From Brachybacterium subflavum (GTDB lineage Bacteria > Actinomycetota > Actinomycetes > Actinomycetales > Dermabacteraceae), in the NCBI RefSeq assembly GCF_009299795.1, contig NZ_VIGP01000006.1:62001-126000 (forward strand): a stretch of 64,000 nt of DNA. Reading direction: 5' to 3'. Position 1 is the first letter of the stretch. Each line of letters opens with the position of its first letter. The notes under the pieces were generated by a model that was not told the DNA's origin, did no database searches, and was given only the letters and a program-made list of their open reading frames with translations. The position numbers and the translations under genes were made by a program. Positions 33,405 to 42,192 of this stretch are shown one piece after another.

Positions 33405-34598
33405 ATGACCGCACCCACCCCCACCCGCGAGGACCGCTTCTCCTTCGGCCTGTGGACCACCGGCTGGACCGCGAAGGACCAGTTCGGCGACCCGACGCGT
33501 CCGCCGCTCGAGCTCACCGCGCACATCCGCCGGCTCGCCGAGATCGGTGCCTGGGGCTTCACCTTCCACGACAACGACGTGGTCCCCTTCGGGGCGAGTC
33601 CCGAGGAGCGCTCGCGCATCATCGAGCAGCTGAAGAGGGTCACGGAGGAGACGGGCCTGGTGATCGAGATGATCACGACCGACACCTTCGCCCACCCGGT
33701 CTTCAAGGACGGCGCCTTCACGAGCAACGACCGCGCCGTGCGCCGCTACGGCCTGCGCAAGGTGCTCACGAACGTCGACCTCGCCGCCGAGCTCGGCGCG
33801 AAGACCTTCGTCATGTGGGGCGGGCGCGAGGGCGCCGAGTACGACGGCTCCAAGGACCTGCTCGCCGCGCATCAGCGCTACGCCGAGGGCATCGACACCG
33901 TCGCCGGATACATCAAGGACAAGGGGTACGACCTGCGGGTCGCCCTCGAGCCCAAGCCCAACGAGCCCCGCGGCAACATCTTCCTGCCCACCGTCGGCCA
34001 CGCCCTCGCCTTCATCGAGCAGCTCGAGCACCGCGACATCATCGGCATCAACCCCGAGACCGGCCACGAGCAGATGGCGACCCTGAACTACACCCACGGC
34101 CTCGCCCAGGCGCTGTGGGCCGGCAAGCTCTTCCACATCGATCTCAACGGCCAGCACGGCCCGATGTACGACCAGGACCTCGTGTTCGGCCACGGCGACC
34201 TGATCAGCGCGTTCTTCACCGTGGACCTGCTCGAGAACGGCTTCCCCTCGAAGCCCGGCGCCTTCGAGGGCGCTCGCCACTTCGACTTCAAGCCCTCGCG
34301 CACCGAGCACGAGAAGGGCCAGTACGACGCGGCCGCGGCGAACATGGAGATGTACCTGATGCTCAAGGAGCGCGCGCTGGCCTTCCGCGCCGATCCGGAG
34401 GTCCAGGAGGCCCTGGCCTACTCGGGGATCGAGGATCTGGGCAAGCCCACCCTCGGCGCGGGCGAGTCGCTCGAGGACCTCCTGGCCGACCGCAGCGCCT
34501 ACGAGGACTTCGACGTCGACGCCGCGGGGGCCCGGAACTTCGGATTCGTGCGCCTGCAGCAGCTGGCCATGCGGCATCTGCTGGGGTTCGCGGGGTGA
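33405..34598 (+). CDS. xylA: Xylose isomerase
   Basis: 397 residues, normal length for the actinobacterial group. [12 protein letters not shown] holds the catalytic His (H55) and Asp; [26 protein letters not shown] and HFDFKP are the metal- and substrate-binding segments. ATG 33405 follows GAGGAGA closely. It interconverts D-xylose and D-xylulose in the cytoplasm. No xylulokinase or xylose importer is adjacent; the ROK repressor is the only obvious partner. Confidence 0.96.
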   Translation: MTAPTPTREDRFSFGLWTTGWTAKDQFGDPTRPPLELTAHIRRLAEIGAWGFTFHDNDVVPFGASPEERSRIIEQLKRVTEETGLVIEMITTDTFAHPVFKDGAFTSNDRAVRRYGLRKVLTNVDLAAELGAKTFVMWGGREGAEYDGSKDLLAAHQRYAEGIDTVAGYIKDKGYDLRVALEPKPNEPRGNIFLPTVGHALAFIEQLEHRDIIGINPETGHEQMATLNYTHGLAQALWAGKLFHIDLNGQHGPMYDQDLVFGHGDLISAFFTVDLLENGFPSKPGAFEGARHFDFKPSRTEHEKGQYDAAAANMEMYLMLKERALAFRADPEVQEALAYSGIEDLGKPTLGAGESLEDLLADRSAYEDFDVDAAGARNFGFVRLQQLAMRHLLGFAG

Positions 34599-34630
34599 GT
34601 GGGGAGCGTGGGCCCGGCTGATCGGGCGGC

Positions 34631-34691
34631 CGATGTCGCTGGGTGAGGTCTCGACGCGTATATGGGGTCGAGACCTCACCCGGCGACATCG
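34631..34691. repeat. Long intergenic hairpin after xylA
   Basis: Arms 34631-34655 and 34667-34691 match at 24 of 25 positions with an 11-base loop; the arms contain GGGTGAGGTCTCGAC. It lies between convergent genes and probably terminates both. It shows no T-run and no similarity to the other palindromes here. Confidence 0.75.
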
Positions 34692-34729
34692 AAGGCCGCA
34701 CGCGAGGGGCATGAGCGCCCCCGCGCCTA

Positions 34730-35596
34730 CTACGGCAGCACCACGTGCGCCTGCACCGGCAGGTGGTCGCTCGGGAAGACTCCGCCGGGCCGACGCGCGT
34801 CGATCGTCGCGTCCAGGACCCGCACGCCGGGGCTGAGCAGGATCCAGTCGATGCGGAAGTCGGACTCCTCGACCTCGCCGAAGAAGGGGAAGGTCGACAG
34901 CTGCGGGCTCAGGCGCTGCTCGGCCGCGACCCACGAGTCCTGCAGTCCGCCCCGCTCGACGAGGATCTCGTAAGCGGGGGAGTCCCCGGCGACGGAGTTG
35001 AAGTCACCGGTGGTGATCGTCGGCAGGCCCCACAGGGAGAACTGCCTCAGACGGTCGGAGATCAGCTGCGCGCCCTTGGCCTTCGCCTGCGTGATCACGT
35101 GGTCCAGGTGAGTGTTGAGGTGCACGAGGTCGCTCCCGCTCTCGCGATCGCGCAGGCGCGCCCAGGTGGCACCGCGCGGACCAGTGTTCCCCCAGGTCGT
35201 CGAGCCGATCACGCGCGGGGTGTCCGAGAGCCAGAACTGGTCCCAGGCGACCAGCTCGAAGCGCTCGGTGTTGAACAGGATCGGGTTGATGAGGCCCTGG
35301 CTGCCGCCCTTGACGCCCATCGTGCCGACGGCCCGATACGTGCTCCCGAGCCCCTCCTCGACGGGCCCGAAGGTGTGCATCTGCATCTCCTGCAGGCCCA
35401 GCAGGTCCGGCGTCACCTCCGCCATCAGATCGCGGATCGCGGGTGCGCGATGCGCCCAGTGGGCGGGCTCGCCCGGGGCGGTGGAGTCGGTCTGGAAGAG
35501 CGCATTGAAGCTCATGACGTGCACGGGGCGGGCGGCATCGTGCCGCTCGGCGGGCGCTTCGTGTCGCCGGTCGGGGATGTCCTGCTCGGGAGTCAT
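34730..35596 (-). CDS. Endonuclease/exonuclease/phosphatase-family hydrolase
   Basis: 288 residues with all EEP-fold motifs: HVMSFNALFQT, LLGLQEMQ (metal Glu), VHLNTHLDHV, TTGDFNSVAGD and SDHLPVQAHV (catalytic His). Family members cleave phosphodiesters or phosphomonoesters in nucleic acids, lipids or inositol phosphates; this cytosolic form without signal peptide cannot be assigned further. ATG 35596 (9 bases after AGGAAGG) is preferred to the 35659 start, which would overlap the preceding gene. Sixty bp after the ATP-grasp gene, so perhaps co-transcribed with it. Confidence 0.82.
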   Translation of the reverse strand: MTPEQDIPDRRHEAPAERHDAARPVHVMSFNALFQTDSTAPGEPAHWAHRAPAIRDLMAEVTPDLLGLQEMQMHTFGPVEEGLGSTYRAVGTMGVKGGSQGLINPILFNTERFELVAWDQFWLSDTPRVIGSTTWGNTGPRGATWARLRDRESGSDLVHLNTHLDHVITQAKAKGAQLISDRLRQFSLWGLPTITTGDFNSVAGDSPAYEILVERGGLQDSWVAAEQRLSPQLSTFPFFGEVEESDFRIDWILLSPGVRVLDATIDARRPGGVFPSDHLPVQAHVVLP

Positions 35597-35655
35597 CTGC
35601 GGGATCCTTCCTGGTGGCGTTGAAGGCCGGGGTTCCGCGTCGGCCGGGCGGAGGC

Positions 35656-36552
35656 TCAAGCCCCCTGGGGGAGCCGTGCGAGGATCGCCTCGGCGAACAC
35701 CTCGACGATCTCGGGCGCGAGGTGGAGGTTGAAGGTCGGCTCGAACAGCTCGGCCTCGAGCAGCACGAGTCCGTGGTGCGCGGAGTCCACGGTATCGATC
35801 CGCGCGTACAGCGGCATCTGCTGGCCCGTCGCCCGGACCACCGCGGAGAGCACCTGTTTGGCGAAGGCGCGCTCCTCCGCCGTAGTCTCCACGACCACGG
35901 GGTTCTCCTCGTACACGCCGCCGATGAGGCCGCCGCCGCGGGCGAGCAGCGCACCCTTGGCGATCGCGTGGGTGAAGTGCCCGTCGATGAGGTAGAGCGC
36001 CTTCTCCGCGCCGGCCGAGAGCTCGGGCACCTCGGGCTGCAGCATCACGGTGCCGCCCTCGGCGAGGATCTCCAGGCCGAGCGCCTGCGCGGAGGGATCG
36101 CCGGCGCTGAACAGGCCGGTCAGGCGGGATCCGGCGCCGACGGCGGGCTTGAGGACGACATGCTCGGTGCCGTGCCCCACGAGCGCCGTGGCGAGCTCCG
36201 CCCCGTCCTCGAGGTAGTCCGTGGGGACGACGGCCACGCCCTCACGCTCGAGGTCGGCGAGATAGTGCTTGTCCATGTTCCAGCGCACCAGGGCCGGGTC
36301 GTTCAGCACGTGCGAGGCCGTGCCCGCGTGCTCCAGCCAGGCGTCGAACGCCCGGGGCTGGGTCGCGTAGTCCCACGGACTGCGCAGCACGAGCAGGTCC
36401 CAGGCGCCCCAGTCCAGGTCCTCGTGCCAGTCCAGGCGCGCGGAACGATGCCCGCGCGCCTCGAGCGCGGCCACGAGAGGTGCGGAGTCGTTGTCGTAGT
36501 CGAGGTCGGAGTAGAAGCTCGGGCTGGTGCCGATGATGCCGATGGATGCCAC
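35656..36552 (-). CDS. ATP-grasp enzyme, DcsG-like
   Basis: 298 residues. The N-terminal pre-ATP domain reads SPSFYSDLDYDNDSAPLVAALEARGH and LLVLRSPWDY, as in the ATP-grasp group that includes the D-cycloserine ligase DcsG. The ATP-binding part has VVLKPAVGAGSRLTGLF and MLQPEVPELSAGAEKALYLIDG, ending with MPLYARIDTV and LLEAELFEPTFNLHL. It should join a carboxylate to an amine or ring-close a substrate using ATP; the substrate is unknown. Start is GTG 36552, with TACGCT a few bases upstream, so a leaderless transcript is possible. Confidence 0.75.
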   Translation of the reverse strand: MASIGIIGTSPSFYSDLDYDNDSAPLVAALEARGHRSARLDWHEDLDWGAWDLLVLRSPWDYATQPRAFDAWLEHAGTASHVLNDPALVRWNMDKHYLADLEREGVAVVPTDYLEDGAELATALVGHGTEHVVLKPAVGAGSRLTGLFSAGDPSAQALGLEILAEGGTVMLQPEVPELSAGAEKALYLIDGHFTHAIAKGALLARGGGLIGGVYEENPVVVETTAEERAFAKQVLSAVVRATGQQMPLYARIDTVDSAHHGLVLLEAELFEPTFNLHLAPEIVEVFAEAILARLPQGA

Positions 36553-36696
36553 GTGACCAGCGTAGGGGCAGGGATGCGCCCACGCTCGGGCGTCCGCGGA
36601 GTCGGGGCGGGCGGCCGTCCCTGGGACGCCGACGACGGGAGGGCCGCCCCGCCGTGCCGCGGTTCAGTCCGCCGGGTCGCTGCCGACCCCGGCCCT

Positions 36697-36752
36697 CGAG
36701 TGGCACGAAATCGACGCCAAGATCGATCTTGGCGTCGATTTCGTGCCACTCG
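36697..36752. repeat. GTGCGAAA-type intergenic palindrome, copy 3
   Basis: Perfect 56-bp palindrome; each half starts CGAGTGGCACGAAATCGAC. The centre CCAAGATCGATCTTGG is identical to copy 2, while the outer arm has GGCACGAAA instead of GGTGCGAAA with the matching change in the other arm, a compensated substitution. It lies between two minus-strand genes, upstream of the ATP-grasp gene. Confidence 0.8.
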
Positions 36753-36816
36753 TCGGGCGACGGGAGGGGCGAGCCGTGGGCGGAGTGCGACGGGACGGAG
36801 AGTCGGCACGCTGGCT

Positions 36817-36864
36817 CAGTGCCAGTGCCAGTGCCAGTGCCAGTGCCAGTGCCGGTGCCGGTGC
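36817..36864. repeat. CAGTGC hexanucleotide repeat
   Basis: Six exact CAGTGC units followed by two CGGTGC units, 24 bp downstream of the permease stop at 36888. Non-coding, so copy changes could affect only the 3' end of the importer transcript. Confidence 0.85.
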
Positions 36865-36887
36865 TGGCGCCGGTGATCGGGGGCCGG

Positions 36888-37757
36888 TCAGCCCTTCACC
36901 GCTCCCGCGACCAGCCCCTGCACGTAGAACCTCTGCAGTGCCACGTAGAGGATGATGCACGGGACCATCGCGACGACGGCCCCGGCGACGAGGAGCCCGT
37001 AGTCGAGCTCGCCGAAGGTGCCGGACTGCAGGTTCAGCAGCGCGATCGGCAGCGTGTAGAGGTTCTCCCGGGTGATGAAGGTGAGCGCTCCCAGGAACTC
37101 CGTCCACGAGGCGAGGAACGCGTAGAGCCCGGCGCTCGCCATCCCCGGCAGCAGCAGCGGACGCAGCACGCCCGTGAGCATCCGCAGCGTGCCCGCACCG
37201 TCGACGATCGCGGAGTCCTCGAGGGAGGAGGGCACCGCATCGCAGGCCGCCTTCATGACGAACACCCCGAAGGGAAGGTTCACCGTCGTGTAGAAGAGCA
37301 CGAGCCCCAGCAGGGAGTCGGTGAGGTGCAGGGCGTTCATCTCGAGGTAGAGCGGGGTGAGGATCGCCTGGAACGGCACCATCATCGACAGCAGGATCAC
37401 GGAGAACGCCACCCGGGCCCCTGGGAAGCGGAAGCGTGAGAGCCCGTATCCGGCGAGTGTGGCGATCACGGCCGTGAGCACCGCTGTGCCCAGGGAGACG
37501 ATCACCGAGTTGATCAGGGCCGACCACAGCGAGCCGCTCGGAGACAGGATCTGCGCGAAGTTCTTCCAGGTGAGGTCGAACATCTGCGAGAGGGAGGCGG
37601 CGGTGACGATGGTGTCGTTGGGTTGGAAGGCCCGCAGCACCGCCCACACCAGCGGCAGGGTGAACACCAGGGCGAGGGTGACGCCGAAGGCGGCGTACAG
37701 CGTCACCTTCCCGCGAGGCTCGCGGTCGGTCGCGTGGGTCGCGTGGGTCGCGCTCAT
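36888..37757 (-). CDS. CUT1 sugar ABC permease (MalG-like)
   Basis: 289 residues; leader with HATHATD repeat, then six hydrophobic helices. The EAA loop LEDSAIVDGAGTLRMLTGVLRPLLLP is present. Last gene of the operon GH127 - binding protein - permease - permease. Its ATG lies two bases after the MalF-like stop. It probably helps import arabinofuranosyl oligosaccharides; substrate is inferred from the GH127 gene. Confidence 0.87.
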   Translation of the reverse strand: MSATHATHATDREPRGKVTLYAAFGVTLALVFTLPLVWAVLRAFQPNDTIVTAASLSQMFDLTWKNFAQILSPSGSLWSALINSVIVSLGTAVLTAVIATLAGYGLSRFRFPGARVAFSVILLSMMVPFQAILTPLYLEMNALHLTDSLLGLVLFYTTVNLPFGVFVMKAACDAVPSSLEDSAIVDGAGTLRMLTGVLRPLLLPGMASAGLYAFLASWTEFLGALTFITRENLYTLPIALLNLQSGTFGELDYGLLVAGAVVAMVPCIILYVALQRFYVQGLVAGAVKG

Positions 37758-37759
37758 CG

Positions 37760-38701
37760 TCAGTCCTTCTCTCGCAGCAGCAGGAACTGGGCACCGGTGA
37801 CCGCGGCGACCACGATCACCAGCAGCAGGGACATGGCGGTGGCAGAGCCCAGCTGGAGCTCGACGAAGGCGCGGTTGTAGATGTAGCCGACCATCGTCAT
37901 GGTGTCCGTGCCCGGGCCGCCGCGGGTGAGGATGTAGAACTGGTTGAAGGCGAGCAGCGAGCCGATCACCGAGATGATCAGGGCGATCGCGATGGAGGGC
38001 CTGATGATCGGGATGGTGATCCGCCATTCGCGCTGCCACCAGGTGGCGCCGTCGATCTCGGCGGCCTCGTAGACCTCCGAGGGGACGCCCTGCATGGCGG
38101 ACATCAGCAGGATCATGGTCAGCCCCGGCACGGTCCAGATCACGAGGAGGCACAGGAGGATCGTCGCGAGCGGCCCGTCGACCAGCCAGGCGGTGGTGCC
38201 GTCGGTGATCCCGAGAGCCTTCAGCAGCCGGTTGATCACGCCGGAATCCGGCTGCGCCTCGAGCACGAGCATGTAGCTCAAGGTCGTGAGGCCGACGACG
38301 TAGGGCACGAAGAAGATCGTGCGCAGCAGGGTCGAGCCACGACGGCGCCGCCGCACGAGCACCGCGAGCCCGTACCCGAGCACGAGGATCGGCACGGTCA
38401 CGATGAGCGTGTAGACCAGCGTGTACCGCACGGCCTTGAACATGCCCGGGTCCTGGAGGGCGAGGCGGTAGTTGTCCAGGCCCACGAACCGGTACTCGCC
38501 GATCAGCGGCCAGTTCGTCAGCGAGATGTACACCGCGAAGACGAGCGGGACCAGGGCGAACAGTGCCACCAGCAGTACGGCCGGGGCCACCAGGAGGATG
38601 CCGGTGCGGGCCGGGTGCGTGAGGGAGCCGCGCCGTCGGCGCCGCGAGCGCGCCGCACCCGGCAGCGCGGGGAGAGCTTCTGAGCTGGATCGTGTCGTCA
38701 T
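37760..38701 (-). CDS. CUT1 sugar ABC permease (MalF-like)
   Basis: 313 residues. Basic leader (RSRRRRRGSLTHPART) then six helices; EAA loop YEAAEIDGATWWQREWRITIPII; RGGPGTDTMTM before the last helices is typical of MalF-type proteins. ATG 38701 is 5 bp after the binding-protein stop. Partner of the permease at 36888-37757. Confidence 0.88.
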   Translation of the reverse strand: MTTRSSSEALPALPGAARSRRRRRGSLTHPARTGILLVAPAVLLVALFALVPLVFAVYISLTNWPLIGEYRFVGLDNYRLALQDPGMFKAVRYTLVYTLIVTVPILVLGYGLAVLVRRRRRGSTLLRTIFFVPYVVGLTTLSYMLVLEAQPDSGVINRLLKALGITDGTTAWLVDGPLATILLCLLVIWTVPGLTMILLMSAMQGVPSEVYEAAEIDGATWWQREWRITIPIIRPSIAIALIISVIGSLLAFNQFYILTRGGPGTDTMTMVGYIYNRAFVELQLGSATAMSLLLVIVVAAVTGAQFLLLREKD

Positions 38702-38706
38702 GACGT

Positions 38707-40026
38707 TCACGGCCTCGTCTGCTCGAGGATGCGGTCGTACTCGGACTGCGCGGACTGCATCGCGCCCTCTACGTCGCCGGCGAACACGGCTTCGCGGAAC
38801 ATCGCGAGCCAGGGACCGGCGGGCTGGTTGTACAGCAGGTTGTAGCCGAGGGTGAAGGGCACGTACCCGTCGGCGATCCCGTCGATGGGCGGGACCGCGA
38901 GCGGGAAGTCCTCGCGGAACCTGTCGGTCGCCGCATCGGAGCGTATCGGCAGGTAGCCGGCCTCCGGCAGGCGCTCCTGCTGCTCGACCGCCAGGAGGAA
39001 GCGGCAGAACTCCCAGGCTCCGGATGCGTTCGCGCAGCCGTTGGGGATGCACAGGTCGTCGCCGCCGGAGAACGTGGAGCGCCCGCCCTCAGGGCCGGGG
39101 ATCAGCACGTTCGCGAAGCGACCGCGCATGTCCTCGGTCGCATCGGGCACGGCCATGCCGTAGCTGCCGGGGATCATCGCGACCCCGCCGGTCCGGAAGT
39201 CCGCTCCCCACTGGGTGCCGTCGTCGGAGTAGGTCCGACGAGTCACCAGCTCGCCCTTCCACAGGTCCCGGTGGAATTCCAGCACGGACTGCAGAGCGTC
39301 GTTGCCCTCGACGTTCCCGCGCTGGTCGGCGGGATCCTCGGTCACGAGGTCCGTCCCCGCCGCCCAGATCATCGGCTGCACGGTGAATCCGAGCGTCCCG
39401 GACGCGTTGCCGGGGAAGCTCCACGGCGTGACGTCGGGGGTCTTCTCCTGGAGGGTGCGGCAGGCGTCCAGCACGGACGGGAGGTCGGCGGTGGCCTTCT
39501 CGGGGTCGACTCCCGCGTCCTCGAGGATCTGCGTGTTGTACCAGAGGGTCGAGTAGTCGCCCAGGAACGGGATGCCGTAGTACCGCTTGCGGTAGGTGAC
39601 CTCGCCGAGGTGGCCGGGGGAGAGGACGTCGGTGATGCCGAGCGCCTCGACCTGCTCGGTGAGGTCGGCGAAGGCGTCGCGGACGATGAACATCGGGCAG
39701 TTGATGAGGTCGAAGTCCACGAGGTCCGGGACGGTGCCGCCGCGGATCGAGGTCGCGAGCTTGGTGACGTACTGGGCGTCGGGGATCGGCGTGACGTCGA
39801 CGGTCAGCCGGTCCTGTGCCTGGGAGAAGGCCTTCGCCGCCGCGGTGATCGCGTCCTGTGTTCCCGCTCTGCACCACACGCGCACCGTGCCCTTCGCGCC
39901 CTCGCCGAAGCCGCGTACGCTCGTATCGGTCGCCGGCAAGGTGCCCGAGCACCCCGCCAGCGCGGCCGCGCCCGCGGACACCCCGGCCAGAGCGCCGCCT
40001 CGAAGGAGCGTCCGTCGGCTGATCAC
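38707..40026 (-). CDS. CUT1 sugar ABC substrate-binding lipoprotein
   Basis: 439 residues. GTG 40026 (GGGAG 5 bases upstream, overlapping the GH127 stop as GTGA) starts a twin-Arg-like SRRTLLRGGALAG signal with lipobox LAGC (C26). The CUT1 fold follows: VRVWCRAGTQDAITAAAKAFSQAQ, YYGIPFLGDYSTLWYNTQILEDAGVDP. Coupled translation with the GH127 gene links it to arabinofuranosides. Confidence 0.86.
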   Translation of the reverse strand: MISRRTLLRGGALAGVSAGAAALAGCSGTLPATDTSVRGFGEGAKGTVRVWCRAGTQDAITAAAKAFSQAQDRLTVDVTPIPDAQYVTKLATSIRGGTVPDLVDFDLINCPMFIVRDAFADLTEQVEALGITDVLSPGHLGEVTYRKRYYGIPFLGDYSTLWYNTQILEDAGVDPEKATADLPSVLDACRTLQEKTPDVTPWSFPGNASGTLGFTVQPMIWAAGTDLVTEDPADQRGNVEGNDALQSVLEFHRDLWKGELVTRRTYSDDGTQWGADFRTGGVAMIPGSYGMAVPDATEDMRGRFANVLIPGPEGGRSTFSGGDDLCIPNGCANASGAWEFCRFLLAVEQQERLPEAGYLPIRSDAATDRFREDFPLAVPPIDGIADGYVPFTLGYNLLYNQPAGPWLAMFREAVFAGDVEGAMQSAQSEYDRILEQTRP

Positions 40027-42086
40027 GACGTCTCCCGCAGCGGCATCCACACGCGCATCGGGCCGATCTCGCGGTTCGCCCAGGCGAAGTAGGGGATCGC
40101 GCGCCAGGTGTGCGGGGTCGGCTCCGGGGTGGCAGATGACGCTGAACCCGACCAGGCGCGATACGGCCATGCCTGGTCCGCCGCGGGCACCTCGCCCTCT
40201 CCGGTCACGGTCGGGGGCGGGGGCGCGGCCCAGCCCGCGACGTCGAGGGCGACCACGCCGTCGAGCGCATCGATGCGGTGCTCGCGAACGGGCGCCGAGG
40301 GGTCGACGAGCGCGTCGTCCACGGTGCGCTGGCTTTCCTGGTCGGCCTGCTCGAGCGCATACACGAGCGGGCCGCGCTCCAGGGCGACCGCGCGGCGGGA
40401 AGCGTCGACCCGATGGGGAGCGGTGACGAAGCGGGCGCTCATCGGCAGGTCCAGCAGCAGCTCGTCACCGGGGGCGAAGATGCGCCGCACCGTGCGGGTG
40501 CCGGGGGAGAGGCGCGTCGAGCCGTCCCCGTCGGCCGAGTCGTCCGCGCCGCCCGCTCCCGCGGCGTCGACGAGACGCGCCCCATCGGCCCAGGTCGGCA
40601 CGCGCAGTGTCAGCTCCGCCTCGGTGCTCGGGGCCCTGAGGACGCGGATGTGCACGCGACCGTGGTGCGGGTAATCGGTCTCGACCTCGATCGTGAAGTC
40701 CTCGCCGCCCACCTGCGTCCCGAAGCGGCCGCTCGCGAAGAGGTGCAGCTGCAGCCCGGCCCCGTCGGACGTCGCGACGTACTGGTCGAGGCTCGCCAGG
40801 GTGCGCATGACGTTCGGCGGGCAGCATGCGCAGTCGAACCAGCCGCGGCGACCGTGGGCGATGGAGCGGCCCTCGTCGGCGATCGCACCCTCGCGCAGCT
40901 GCAGCGAGTTCACATAGAAGAACTCCGTGCCCGCGAGCGAGACGCCCGGCAGCACGGCGTTGTGCAGGAGGCGGTCGATCGCGTCGGCGAAGGTCTCGTC
41001 GCCCGTGGCGAGCAGAAGGCGCCAGGCCCACTGCACGGCGGCGATGCCCGCGCAGGTCTCCGCATAGCCGCGGTCGGTGCCCAGCTCGAAGGGGTCGCCG
41101 AAGGCCTCCCAGTCCCAGCGCGATCCCATCCCGCCGGTCACATAGGTCTTGGTGGCCAGGGTCGTCGCGAACAGGCGCTGCTCGTGGGCGAGCAGCTCGG
41201 CGTCGTCGTCCTCGATCGCGAGGTCCGTCGCCCCCGCGGCGAGGTACAGGGCGCGCACGGCGTGGCCCTCGACCGTGGTCGTCTCCCGCACCGGCACACG
41301 GTCCGAGAAGTAGCCCGGGCCCGGGTCCTTCGAGGTGGTGGCATGGCCGCGGCGCTCGAGGAAGCCCCGCGCGAGGTCCAGGGCGTCGGTCCGGCCGGTC
41401 TCGCGGTACAGCTCGACGAGGGCCATCTCGATCTCCGGGTGCCCGGGGACGCCAGGGTTCCTGCCGGGGCCGAAGACCGTCGTCAAGTGGTCGAGAATCC
41501 GCAGCGCCACCTGCAGCAGCGCGTCGTCGCCGGCGCTGCGGGACTGGGCGACGGCGGCCTGCATGAGGTGGCCGTAGCAGTAGAGCTCGTGGTTCCACGC
41601 GAGGTTCGTATAGCGCTCCTCGCGCGAGTGGCGCAGCTGATGGACGCTGTTGAGGTACCCGTCCTCCTGCTGGGCGGAGGCGACGGTCGCGGTGACCTCC
41701 TCCATGAGTCGCCGCAGCTCGGCGTCGTCCTCGCGTCCCAGCTCGAAGGCCACGGCCTCGAGCCACTTGTAGACGTCCGAGTCCTGGAAGATCATGCCGT
41801 GCGCCTCGCCCTCGGCGCTCCCGGCGGCGATCCGGAAGTTCTGCAGCGTGCCGGAGGCCTCGAGCTGTGCGTGCCCCGCGCGCAGGGCATCGCGCCGGTT
41901 GCGCTCCTGACGGAGGCCCCAGAACCCGCCGTCGATGCGGGCGGCGCCCGGTGCGAGGGGATGCAGCCGGACGCGGGCAGACGGGGTGGGCCGCACCGGG
42001 GCGGCGAGGGCGGGTGCCGGGCGCGCCGTCTGAGCGGCGGCGGGCTCGGGGCGGCTGGGGGCGGCGGAGCCGGACGGCTGCGTCAT
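40023..42086 (-). CDS. Beta-L-arabinofuranosidase, GH127
   Basis: 687 residues. The GH127/DUF1680 fold is unmistakable: GGFWGLRQERNRRDAL, YLNSVHQL, NHELYCYGHL, and the zinc-cysteine active site FDCACCPPN (C419, C421, C422), matching the Cys-nucleophile site of the Bifidobacterium HypBA1 enzyme. It would release L-arabinose from beta-arabinofuranosides such as plant hydroxyproline-linked oligosaccharides. No signal peptide, so it acts after import. ATG 42086 follows AAGGAG by about 7 bases. First gene of the importer operon, controlled by the CG-centred palindrome at 42116. Confidence 0.9.
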   Translation of the reverse strand: MTQPSGSAAPSRPEPAAAQTARPAPALAAPVRPTPSARVRLHPLAPGAARIDGGFWGLRQERNRRDALRAGHAQLEASGTLQNFRIAAGSAEGEAHGMIFQDSDVYKWLEAVAFELGREDDAELRRLMEEVTATVASAQQEDGYLNSVHQLRHSREERYTNLAWNHELYCYGHLMQAAVAQSRSAGDDALLQVALRILDHLTTVFGPGRNPGVPGHPEIEMALVELYRETGRTDALDLARGFLERRGHATTSKDPGPGYFSDRVPVRETTTVEGHAVRALYLAAGATDLAIEDDDAELLAHEQRLFATTLATKTYVTGGMGSRWDWEAFGDPFELGTDRGYAETCAGIAAVQWAWRLLLATGDETFADAIDRLLHNAVLPGVSLAGTEFFYVNSLQLREGAIADEGRSIAHGRRGWFDCACCPPNVMRTLASLDQYVATSDGAGLQLHLFASGRFGTQVGGEDFTIEVETDYPHHGRVHIRVLRAPSTEAELTLRVPTWADGARLVDAAGAGGADDSADGDGSTRLSPGTRTVRRIFAPGDELLLDLPMSARFVTAPHRVDASRRAVALERGPLVYALEQADQESQRTVDDALVDPSAPVREHRIDALDGVVALDVAGWAAPPPPTVTGEGEVPAADQAWPYRAWSGSASSATPEPTPHTWRAIPYFAWANREIGPMRVWMPLRETS

Positions 42087-42115
42087 GGGTGCTCTCCTTC
42101 GAGCAGTGGGAAACT

Positions 42116-42131
42116 AGGCAAACGTTTGCCT
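42116..42131. promoter_or_regulatory. LacI operator between GH127 and LacI genes
   Basis: Perfect 16-bp palindrome AGGCAAACGTTTGCCT, CG-centred as LacI operators are. A minus-strand promoter TTGCGT (42169-42164), 18-bp spacer, CATACT (42145-42140) lies just before it, so the operator covers the GH127 transcription start. The divergent LacI gene is the natural repressor. Confidence 0.75.
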
Positions 42132-42192
42132 CACGTCACAGTATGCGAGGTCCTTCGCCGCGGACGCAAGCCCCCTGACGTACAGTTCCTGC

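Larger units (their letters stand above)
36553..36887. other. Intergenic region ATP-grasp / permease
   Basis: 335 bp containing the copy-3 palindrome (36697-36752) and the CAGTGC microsatellite (36817-36864). I see no gene or promoter in the remainder. Confidence 0.5.

Noticed and set aside
36817-36864. CAGTGC repeat considered as CRISPR or origin iterons
   Set aside because: Six-base units without spacers and no replication genes nearby; a plain microsatellite.
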